A stretch of DNA of 8,419 nucleotides, taken from assembly GCA_030637065.1 (NCBI GenBank), contig DAOVVQ010000166.1, forward strand, positions 1 to 8,419, given 5' to 3'. The stretch comes from Planctomycetota bacterium. GTDB taxonomy: Bacteria > Planctomycetota > Phycisphaerae > Sedimentisphaerales > Anaerohalosphaeraceae. A model generated the notes under the pieces. That model saw only the letters and a program-made list of their open reading frames with translations, had not been told where the DNA came from and did no database searches. Both the position numbers and the translations under genes were made by a program. Every line of letters begins with the position of its first letter. Position 1 is the first letter of the stretch. Shown one piece after another: positions 1-5,910 of this stretch.

Positions 1-232
1 CTGCGTAGGCATCGGTAAACCGCATCGACTCAGCGGCGAGGGCGTCAACGTTGGGCGTTTCATAAAAACTGCTGCCGTAACACCCGATATCAGCCCAGCC
101 AAGGTCATCGACAAGAAAAAACACGATGTTGGGCCTGCCCTTGGATGTCCGGGTGATCGTCTTCACACAGCCCGACTGGGCCAGTGCAGCAACGTTCAAT
201 GACAAAGCCTTTAAGAAGTCACGTCGTTTCAT
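1..232 (-). CDS. Sulfatase, N-terminal part (runs off left edge)
   Basis: Only the first 77 codons are in the window. The protein starts MKRRDFLKALSLNVAALA, a twin-arginine-type leader (KRRDFLK) with a short hydrophobic stretch. A Cys at residue 22 (QSGC) could be a lipidation site, but the residue at -3 is poor for a lipobox. Residues 33-77 match the start of the alkaline-phosphatase-like sulfatase fold: RPNIVFFLVDDLGWADIGCYG, with Asp42 and Asp43 as the usual calcium ligands, then an ETPNVDALAAESMRFTDAYA-type stretch. The catalytic Cys/Ser-x-Pro-x-Arg motif, modified to formylglycine in this family, would lie just beyond the edge. The ATG has a strong SD (GGAGG) 5 nt upstream. Such exported sulfatases remove sulfate esters from polysaccharides; the exact substrate cannot be told. 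The gene follows the oxidoreductase relic immediately and probably shared a transcript with it. Confidence 0.9.
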   Translation of the reverse strand, partial: MKRRDFLKALSLNVAALAQSGCVKTITRTSKGRPNIVFFLVDDLGWADIGCYGSSFYETPNVDALAAESMRFTDAYA

Positions 233-234
233 TT

Positions 235-633
235 CTACCTCCATCTGAGTTGTTTTATGTACTTGCATATTAACTGCAATGTTGTTTGCATCCTGCTCTG
301 TTCGCTCAGTTTGGTGATCGATTCGATTTGCACACCATTCATTCGGACGCCGTGGTCGCGGTGTGCCGGGATATTATATTCGGCAACGAGTTCTTCAAAG
401 ACCCGTTCGGCAACGTGAGATTCGAATGTCCACATCGTTTGCAGGTCGGAGTCGATTGCGGACTTGCCCATGCGTATAGCCTGGACCGCGGCGATGACCC
501 CGGCGGATGTGCCGCCATAGACGACAATGTCATACTCGGCTGGGGGCGAAGCTATTGACGCCGGTCCGCAGAGCAGCAGGGCCAGAGCGGCTATGTTCAG
601 CGATATCGCCTTGAGGAAGTTCCTTCGAGTCAT
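235..633 (-). pseudogene. FAD-dependent oxidoreductase relic with internal deletions
   Basis: The reading frame from ATG 633 (SD GGAGG, 5 nt upstream) codes for only 132 aa, whereas this exported FAD-oxidoreductase family usually runs to several hundred. Residues 1-29 are a Tat-type leader (TRRNFLKAISLN, then a hydrophobic run and an Ala-x-Ala-like region). Residues 34-57 are the dinucleotide-binding start (YDIVVYGGTSAGVIAAVQA, glycines 40, 41 and 45). After Lys57/Ser58 the sequence jumps to a block that in relatives lies well downstream (WTFESHVAERVFEELV, 68-83), then NGVQIESIT at 99-107. The tail after residue 108 resembles no family member. FAD-fold segments between these blocks and the whole C-terminal part are missing, so it cannot be a working oxidoreductase. 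The frame stays open through the junctions. Its TAG stop lies within the sulfatase ribosome-binding region. An assembly error is an alternative explanation. Confidence 0.75.
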
Positions 634-717
634 TGCCGCCTCCATCTGCTGAAAATTGAGTATGTATTCCGTTCGAGCCGGAAACATGCAGGTAACGGCC
701 CGGATCGCAGGTCCTTA

Positions 718-2280
718 TTATTCGGCGTCTTTTAGTATCTTGTATTCCACGCTGTCAACGAGGGCTTTCCAGCTTGCCTCGATTATATTTTCCGACACGC
801 CGACCGTGCCCCATAACGAGTTCTGGTCTCTCGACTCGATGATGACGCGGACCCGTGCCGCCGTCCCAGCCAGGGCATTTACCACTCGAACCTTGTAGTC
901 GATCAGCTTCATGTCGCGGATGTTCGGGTAGAAGGGCTCGAGCGATTTCCTGAGCGCCCCGTCAAGCGCGTTGACCGGGCCATCGCCTTCGCTTACCACG
1001 TGCTCGACAACGCCGTCAACGGCGAGTTTGACCGTCGCCTCGGTAACGATATCGCCGTCAGCACTTTTCTCGACGTTTACGTGGTACTTTTCCAGCTTGA
1101 AACTCGGCTTGTATTTACCCATCGCCTTTTTCACGATGATATCGAAACTCGCCTCGGCGGCCTCGAACTGGTAGCCTTCATTCTCGAGGTCCTGAACGAC
1201 CTTGAGTATCCTGCGGGCAAGCGGCCTGTCATTGGCGAGCTTTTTCTTTTCAAGCTGGGCCAGGATATTCGACGACCCGGAAAGCTCGGAGATCAAAAAT
1301 CGCCTCTCATTGCCGACGTCGGAAGGCTCGATGTGCTCGTAGGTGCGTTTGTTCTTCCTGATGGCGTCGACGTGGAGCCCGGCCTTGTGCGCAAAGGCGC
1401 TCTCGCCGACATAAGGCATATTCGTAACCGGCGCCATATTGGCGATCTCGAAGACGAACCGCGAAAGCTCCGTCAGTGATTTTATCTTCTCATTGCTCAG
1501 TAATTCGTAATTCATCTTCAGGGCGAGGTTCGGGATTATCGTACACAGATTCGCGTTGCCAACCCGTTCGCCCAGGCCGTTGATGGTTCCCTGTACGTGG
1601 CGGGCTCCGGCTGAGACGGCGGCCAATGTGCTGGCCACGGCGCAGTCGCAGTCGTTGTGCGTATGGATGCCGACGGTAAGGCCTGCGAACTCGCTGCAAA
1701 CCTGTCCTGTTATCTCGGCGACCTCATCGGGCAGGCATCCGCCGTTGGTCTCGCACAGGACCAGCGCCTTCGCTCCCGCATCGGCGGCTGCGGCGAGTAC
1801 CTTCATCGCATATTTCGGATTGTTCTTGAAGCCGTCGAAAAAATGCTCGGCGTCGAAGATCACCTCTTTGCGTTTACTCTTGAGAAATTTGACCGACTCG
1901 GCGCAGATGGCAAGATTTTTTTCCAGCGAGCAGCGAAGGACCTCCCTGACATGCATATCCCAGGTCTTGCCCACCAGCGTCGCAGCCGGTGTTCGGCACG
2001 CCAATATCGCCTTAAGCGAGGCGTCATCTGCGGCTGTGCTGTCAGCGCGGCGGGTACTGCCGAAAGCCGCTACCTTTGCGTGCTCGAGGCCGAGCTTCTT
2101 GACCTGCTTGAAGAACTCCATCTCCTTGGGGCTGGCTGCCGCGTAACCGCCCTCGATATAGTCCAGCCCGGTTTCGTCCAGACGCCGGGCGACCAGCAGT
2201 TTGTCAGCCAACGAAAAGCTGACGCCCTCAGACTGCATCCCGTCCCGCAACGTCGTATCGTAAATCTGTACTCGTTCCAT
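718..2280 (-). CDS. cimA: Citramalate synthase (LeuA/homocitrate synthase superfamily)
   Basis: This 520-aa protein is about the usual length for the (R)-citramalate synthases that condense pyruvate and acetyl-CoA, giving 2-oxobutanoate for isoleucine without threonine. It is cytoplasmic. The catalytic TIM barrel spans about residues 1-290. It has the first signature DTTLRDGMQSEG (8-19), the metal-binding HTHND (206-210), GTINGLGERVGNANL (231-245) and GESAFAHKAGLHVDAIRKN (292-310). A helical linker follows, and a LeuA-type dimer/allosteric domain covers about 390-510, where isoleucine feedback would act if present. The sequence resembles the long TIGR00977 type more than 2-isopropylmalate synthase, notably in MERVQIYDTTLRDGMQSEG. 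The ATG at 2280 was preferred over the in-frame ATG at 2307, because the conserved N-terminus begins there and the predicted promoter would put the 2307 codon at the very 5' end of the mRNA. The SD is weak (GGGATCGAG). No leu/ilv genes lie nearby. Confidence 0.92.
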   Translation of the reverse strand: MERVQIYDTTLRDGMQSEGVSFSLADKLLVARRLDETGLDYIEGGYAAASPKEMEFFKQVKKLGLEHAKVAAFGSTRRADSTAADDASLKAILACRTPAATLVGKTWDMHVREVLRCSLEKNLAICAESVKFLKSKRKEVIFDAEHFFDGFKNNPKYAMKVLAAAADAGAKALVLCETNGGCLPDEVAEITGQVCSEFAGLTVGIHTHNDCDCAVASTLAAVSAGARHVQGTINGLGERVGNANLCTIIPNLALKMNYELLSNEKIKSLTELSRFVFEIANMAPVTNMPYVGESAFAHKAGLHVDAIRKNKRTYEHIEPSDVGNERRFLISELSGSSNILAQLEKKKLANDRPLARRILKVVQDLENEGYQFEAAEASFDIIVKKAMGKYKPSFKLEKYHVNVEKSADGDIVTEATVKLAVDGVVEHVVSEGDGPVNALDGALRKSLEPFYPNIRDMKLIDYKVRVVNALAGTAARVRVIIESRDQNSLWGTVGVSENIIEASWKALVDSVEYKILKDAE

Positions 2281-2315
2281 AGCTCGATCCCAAAAGTGCA
2301 TTTGCACAGGTCAAT

Positions 2316-2344
2316 ATTGTATTTTCACGGCGGGTGAATGTAAA
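2316..2344 (-). promoter_or_regulatory. Predicted sigma70-type promoter of cimA
   Basis: Reading the minus strand, TTTACA (2344-2339) is followed by exactly 17 bases and TACAAT (2321-2316). Each hexamer is one mismatch from consensus. The expected start of transcription is near 2308-2309, giving a leader of about 28 nt to the ATG at 2280. A short inverted repeat, GTGCA-TT-TGCAC (2296-2307), lies at the predicted +1 and could be an operator, but five-base arms are weak evidence. Confidence 0.6.
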
Positions 2345-2543
2345 GGAGAAAAAGACCTTAACGCGACATAGCCTGTCAGGAATACGGGTCGCCGCGTGCG
2401 ATAGGGCCACTAAAACGGCGATAATCCGCTTTATTCGCGGTTTGGGGGCGATTGGGCGTCGATATTACGGCTGACAAAGGCCTCTCCGCGGACAGGGGGG
2501 TTGCGTATGACGCAAAATTGGTAATAAATTTACGGAAGTTTAC
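2345..2543. other. Intergenic stretch, no gene seen
   Basis: This lies between the divergent cimA and cold-shock promoters. No open frame here has a ribosome-binding site and recognisable protein. The only structures noticed are a short CCGC/GCGG stem (2426-2440) and a TCCGCGGA palindrome in the middle, both too small to interpret. Confidence 0.5.
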
Positions 2544-2572
2544 TTGACAACGGGACAGTTTTCAGCTTTATT
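2544..2572 (+). promoter_or_regulatory. Predicted promoter of the cold-shock gene
   Basis: A perfect -35 hexamer TTGACA (2544-2549) is followed by 17 bases and TTTATT (2567-2572), a 4-of-6 match to the -10 consensus. Transcription would start near 2579. This gives an untranslated leader of about 65 nt, into which the hairpin at 2588-2620 fits completely. Confidence 0.6.
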
Positions 2573-2587
2573 AGTAGCAGACGATTG

Positions 2588-2638
2588 GCGACAGCCGCTA
2601 CTTCCCTCAGGGCTGCTCGCTGTGTAATTAAGAGGGAG
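2588..2638 (+). promoter_or_regulatory. Cold-shock mRNA leader: hairpin whose loop complements the SD
   Basis: GCGACAGCC (2588-2596) pairs with GGCTGCTCGC (2611-2620) to form a nine-base-pair stem with one bulged C (2616) and a 14-nt loop. The loop holds TTCCCTC (2602-2608), which is complementary to the SD region GAGGGAG (2632-2638) over seven positions, six Watson-Crick and one G-U. Loop-SD pairing would make a pseudoknot hiding the ribosome-binding site of the start at 2644. Structured leaders that switch with temperature are known for E. coli cspA. That this leader works the same way is inference; part of the complementarity could be chance, because any pyrimidine-rich run resembles an anti-SD. 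Confidence 0.45.
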
Positions 2639-2643
2639 TTGTC

Positions 2644-2883
2644 ATGACAGGCCTCTTTTGGGGCCGGGGAGCTATGAAAGTGGATACAGGTACAGTAAAG
2701 TGGTTCGATGCGAAAAAAGGGTTCGGTTTCATCACTCCAGACGATGGGAGTGAGGACATATTTGTGCATTACTCGAACATCGCAGCCGAAGGTTTTCGCG
2801 CACTCCAGGACGGCCAGAAGGTCGAGTTCGAGAGCACCGAAGGCCGCAAGGGCCCGGAAGCAACAAACGTAAGACCCAGCTAA
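2644..2883 (+). CDS. Cold-shock-domain protein (CspA family)
   Basis: This small single-stranded RNA/DNA-binding protein has a five-stranded OB-fold. It shows TGTVKWFDAKKGFGFI with RNP1 (KGFGFI, residues 25-30) and RNP2 (DIFVHYS, 38-44), then the typical GQKVEFESTEGRKGPEATNV end. Such proteins melt mRNA secondary structure in the cytoplasm and are often induced by cold or slow growth. Two starts are possible. The ATG at 2644 has a well-placed GGGAG 5 nt upstream and gives 79 aa with an unusual MTGLFWGRGA extension. The ATG at 2674 gives the family's usual length (69 aa), but its GGGGAG lies only 2 nt away. The first is preferred on the ribosome site; both may be used. The gene has its own promoter and a structured leader, and is divergent from cimA. 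Confidence 0.93.
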   Translation: MTGLFWGRGAMKVDTGTVKWFDAKKGFGFITPDDGSEDIFVHYSNIAAEGFRALQDGQKVEFESTEGRKGPEATNVRPS

Positions 2884-2886
2884 GAG

Positions 2887-2931
2887 ATCGACGATTCAAA
2901 ACGTGTCCGGTTTTGGCCGGGTGCTGTCGAT
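2887..2931 (+). repeat. Nested inverted repeats after the cold-shock gene
   Basis: ATCGAC (2887-2892) and GTCGAT (2926-2931) bracket an inner pair CAAAAC (2897-2902) / GTTTTG (2910-2915). The position, 3 nt after the stop codon, suggests a transcript-end structure or 3' stabiliser. No T-run follows, so it is not a standard intrinsic terminator. Confidence 0.3.
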
Positions 2932-3075
2932 TATAGCGGTTGTCATGGGGGAGTGGGTACAAGGTGCAGAAATGCCTTTGACGGTGGAGAGTCTGTTGAT
3001 TGAGGCGTCCATACGGCTGGCATGGAGGGGGCGGGGTAGAGGGCGTCCGTAACTTGTGCAGTGGAGACGCCGATC

Positions 3076-3942
3076 GTGAGTAACAGCGGGGCAATTTTTC
3101 TGTTGAATGATTCAGCCGCAGCCGGTGCGCAAAAAGACGGCGATCTTACGGTATCGGGTCTCGATCTGGATGTCCTGGGGCAGAGTTTGCATCTGCATAT
3201 CGCCGCCAGCGGCTCAGAAGCGCGACTTGCCGACATCGTACCCATCGCCAGGGAGATTTGCGACCGCGTTATCGATATGGTCATCGAACAGCTTTCCAAA
3301 AACGGTCCTGAGATCACCTGCAAAAAGGGCTGCTGTGCGTGCTGCCGGCAGTTGATATTGCTTTCGGTACCGGAGGCGTTTCGGCTGGTGCAAGAAATAG
3401 TCTCGCTGCCGATGGATGTACGCGAGATGGTGATCGCTGCGTGCAGGGACGCCGCCGGGCAGGTAGGCGGCAAACTGCAAGAGGACCTCGCTGCCGAGGG
3501 GCCGCTTAATCCCAATGCCGCTGAGGCATATCGCCAGCAGGTAAGCGACTGGTTCGGCTCGGACAGATACCAGAGTCTCGAAATTAACTGCCCCTTTCTG
3601 TCGGGCGGCTTGTGCGCGATCTACGAACAAAGACCGCTGCTCTGCCGCCAGTGGCTCGTAACAGGCCCGGCGGCCCAATGCGAAAAAGGAGGCATAAAAA
3701 CCGACCATGCTGTCCAAATGCCCGTCAATTTCGCCAATGTCTTAGCTGAACTGACCACAAAACTGGAAGGCTCCAGCCGAGAGGTAGTACCACTAACAGG
3801 AATGTTCGACTGGTTCAGCCAAAACGAAAAAAGATACGACAAAACCTGGCCGGCAAAGCAGCTAATCGAGCAGTTCATAATCGCCGCAAAAAAAGACAAC
3901 GCAGGATTCATGGGCCAGGAGCAAACTCAGGGCAGGCGGTAA
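3076..3942 (+). CDS. YkgJ-type cysteine-cluster protein
   Basis: This 288-aa protein has the signature of the YkgJ family (UPF0153, putative zinc/iron-chelating cysteine cluster). The first cluster is CKKGCCACC (Cys82, 86, 87, 89, 90); the second is CPFLSGGLCAIYEQRPLLCR (Cys172, 180, 190), with another Cys at 202. These residues probably bind a metal or Fe-S centre; the family's reaction is not firmly known. About 80 residues with no recognised domain precede the first cluster, and about 85 charged residues follow the last. No signal peptide is evident, so it is probably cytoplasmic. GTG 3076 was chosen because GTGGAG (3061-3066) is a good SD 9 nt upstream. The in-frame GTG at 3061, adding five residues, has no such site. 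The gene lies 192 nt after the cold-shock gene and is convergent with the downstream membrane-protein gene, 30 nt apart. The last third is noticeably richer in A than the first. Confidence 0.85.
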   Translation: MSNSGAIFLLNDSAAAGAQKDGDLTVSGLDLDVLGQSLHLHIAASGSEARLADIVPIAREICDRVIDMVIEQLSKNGPEITCKKGCCACCRQLILLSVPEAFRLVQEIVSLPMDVREMVIAACRDAAGQVGGKLQEDLAAEGPLNPNAAEAYRQQVSDWFGSDRYQSLEINCPFLSGGLCAIYEQRPLLCRQWLVTGPAAQCEKGGIKTDHAVQMPVNFANVLAELTTKLEGSSREVVPLTGMFDWFSQNEKRYDKTWPAKQLIEQFIIAAKKDNAGFMGQEQTQGRR

Positions 3943-3972
3943 CGACACAGCCGTACTGTCTTATGCGATTTG

Positions 3973-5889
3973 CTACCAGCCGTAGAAATCCGGCGGCCAA
4001 AAGACTGCATCGCCGCCAAAGTAGGTTCCGCTGTACAAATTGGGGCGATCCTCCGTGTCTACGCCGGGTGTGCCGCCATCGTCGTCAAAATCGTGTCCAA
4101 GGCTGTACAGTATGAAATCATCCCCTCGCCTGGCGTACCGCAAGGGTCCTTCGCCAAAGGGATCGTCTGGCAGGCCCTTTAGAAATCCGGATTGAATTAA
4201 GCGGTCCAGATCTTCGGGAAACTCGCCCTTTTCCAGGCGATATCGCTTAATCGCTATCACGGTTACCACAGCCTCATAGACCGACTTTGCTTCGTAGCGG
4301 CTGTCAAAACGACCGATCGGTAGCGGCACTCCATATTGTTGTATCAGATGGTATTTAGGTTTCATCAACTCCGGATGCCCACTGACAGAATCGCCAATGC
4401 TGTATCGTTGGTAAGGGGTCATCGTAACAAGCGGATGGTTGGCACGGCCAAATACTTCGTCATATTTTGCGATTGTCTCGTCGCGACCGGCATGGGCCAG
4501 GCATATCGTTACAGCCCCAGCCAGGGACGGGCTTTCTTTCGAGCTGCCGGCGTACATAAGACGGTTATGATAAGCAACCAGTCTGCCCGGAATAAGGTGC
4601 CCTCCGCCGGGACCGCCTTTGGTGAAAATGCGCTGAACAGTATCGAGAAACATTGTCCTTATCCCTTCCACGTTAAAATCGGGGTATCCCTGCGGATGCA
4701 TGTTTGACAGTTGCTGCTGTAAGTCCTGCAGATCGGAAGCCGACATGCCGGGCTGGTCTATAATCTGCAAAAGGGCCGTATGCACCGTTTTATCGATCAA
4801 TATACCTACCATGTGATTAACTATCTCAAGCGGTTTTTCGCGCAGGTTTCGGCTGATCCCGAGCAACACAAGGCAGTCCTCTATAGCCTGTTCGGTCTGG
4901 CCGCGTTCGATACCGGTGCGTGCCCGCCAAAGGCCCAGATTACGCAGGTCGACCGCCATGAGCTGAACATCCATTGGAGAAACAAGATTAATGAGCCATT
5001 TCTCGTCGTCCGGTTCGGTGTATTCGTATTCAGCGTAGTAATATTGTTTCCGGCTTGCAGCGACGCACTGACGCCATGTCGGCTCGTTTTGTTTTAGCCA
5101 TTTAGAGATCGCTTTGCGCTGAGCCTTGGTAATAGCCTCATAATCGTCGTTGTGTGCCCGGCCCCAGAATCCGCCGCCGTTGATCTCCTCTTTTATGGTC
5201 GTGTCCGGCTCTACGTAAAGCTCTTTGGCCCTGTCATAATTCAGCCGGGCATTATTCTCGTCGGTTACACCTGAGCGGTTCTTCTCATTCAAAATGGCGA
5301 GATAATCGACGTCGATGGTTGGCCTTCCCAACATGAACCAGACCGTGTACACAAAATAAAGGATGACCATTAGTGCCGAGACCTGTAATGCCAGGTCAGC
5401 CGCCTTTCGCCATAGGGGTCGGCAGCGTTTTTTGCCACGGCGGATGAGTCTTGCCAGGAGCCGGGGCTCGCCGAACTCGGCAACGATCCCCTCAGCGACA
5501 TCCTTCCTGTCCCCGGCGCTTTGGCAATCTTTCATGGCGTCCTGGAAGTGCGTGATAAGTTCGGCTTCCACTTTCGCGCGGACGGACCTTCGGTATCGCA
5601 TGGCCAGGATGACCGATTCTATGTACACATAGGCACAGGCCGGCAGCTCGGTGGTGATCAGATCGGGCAGCGGTTCGATATATTCCGCGACCGGCGGATC
5701 TTCCTCGCCCAAAAAAGCATATACTCCTTCCTTCCTCGTGGCAACGTAAATGCCCCCGCCAGCTAACATCAGTACCGGGATTATGAACAAGTGCCTGGGT
5801 TCAGGGGAGAAATAGAGGTTGACGCAGACATTGACCAGCCCGACGGCCAGTCCGACACAAACAGCAACAACTATTCTCTTTACCTTCAC
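3973..5889 (-). CDS. HAAS-domain membrane protein with pseudopilin-like C-terminus (paralogue B)
   Basis: This 638-aa protein has no established function. Two hydrophobic segments (about 5-27 and 34-52) precede a helical block at about 88-155 (YIESVILAMRYRRSVRAKVE ... LLARLIRRGKKRCRP). That block resembles the HAAS (HTH-associated alpha-helical signalling) domain found beside PadR regulators. A third membrane segment follows at about 166-187. The positive-inside pattern puts the HAAS part in the cytoplasm and the last 450 residues outside. The middle is helical, with blocks shared with paralogue A (GQTEQAIEDCLVLL; LQDLQQQLSN; HPQGYPD). The end (from about 550) reads EFPEDLDRLI, DDPFGEGPLRY, FILYSLGHDFDDDGG, GGDAVFWP, like the globular part of type II secretion pseudopilin GspG with an Asp-rich loop that could bind calcium. 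The start is GTG with GAGG 7 nt upstream. It lies 21 nt after paralogue A and is probably co-transcribed. Confidence 0.85.
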   Translation of the reverse strand: MKVKRIVVAVCVGLAVGLVNVCVNLYFSPEPRHLFIIPVLMLAGGGIYVATRKEGVYAFLGEEDPPVAEYIEPLPDLITTELPACAYVYIESVILAMRYRRSVRAKVEAELITHFQDAMKDCQSAGDRKDVAEGIVAEFGEPRLLARLIRRGKKRCRPLWRKAADLALQVSALMVILYFVYTVWFMLGRPTIDVDYLAILNEKNRSGVTDENNARLNYDRAKELYVEPDTTIKEEINGGGFWGRAHNDDYEAITKAQRKAISKWLKQNEPTWRQCVAASRKQYYYAEYEYTEPDDEKWLINLVSPMDVQLMAVDLRNLGLWRARTGIERGQTEQAIEDCLVLLGISRNLREKPLEIVNHMVGILIDKTVHTALLQIIDQPGMSASDLQDLQQQLSNMHPQGYPDFNVEGIRTMFLDTVQRIFTKGGPGGGHLIPGRLVAYHNRLMYAGSSKESPSLAGAVTICLAHAGRDETIAKYDEVFGRANHPLVTMTPYQRYSIGDSVSGHPELMKPKYHLIQQYGVPLPIGRFDSRYEAKSVYEAVVTVIAIKRYRLEKGEFPEDLDRLIQSGFLKGLPDDPFGEGPLRYARRGDDFILYSLGHDFDDDGGTPGVDTEDRPNLYSGTYFGGDAVFWPPDFYGW

Positions 5890-5910
5890 CCAATCACCTC
5901 TAAACGCATC

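Noticed and set aside
667..683. Inverted repeat TTCCG/CGGAA between citramalate synthase and the oxidoreductase relic
   Set aside because: Five-base arms with no T-run; too weak to call a terminator or operator.
634..687. Upstream extension of the oxidoreductase relic frame to 687
   Set aside because: It runs through the strong SD GGAGG; the leader with RRNFLK begins at the ATG at 633.
2281..2307. Nine-codon extension of citramalate synthase from the ATG at 2307
   Set aside because: The conserved family N-terminus starts at MERVQIYDTTLRDG, and the predicted transcription start leaves no leader for the earlier ATG.
1657..2337. A 226-codon plus-strand frame opposite citramalate synthase
   Set aside because: It is a shadow frame opposite a well-conserved gene, with no recognisable protein.
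2945..3052. A 35-codon plus-strand frame starting MGEWVQGAEM, between the cold-shock and YkgJ-type genes
   Set aside because: It has no SD, an Arg/Gly-rich low-complexity end and no recognisable family.
3943..3972. Possible bidirectional terminator between the convergent YkgJ-type and paralogue B genes
   Set aside because: Only a four-base ACAG/CTGT pairing is visible, with no GC-rich stem or T-run.
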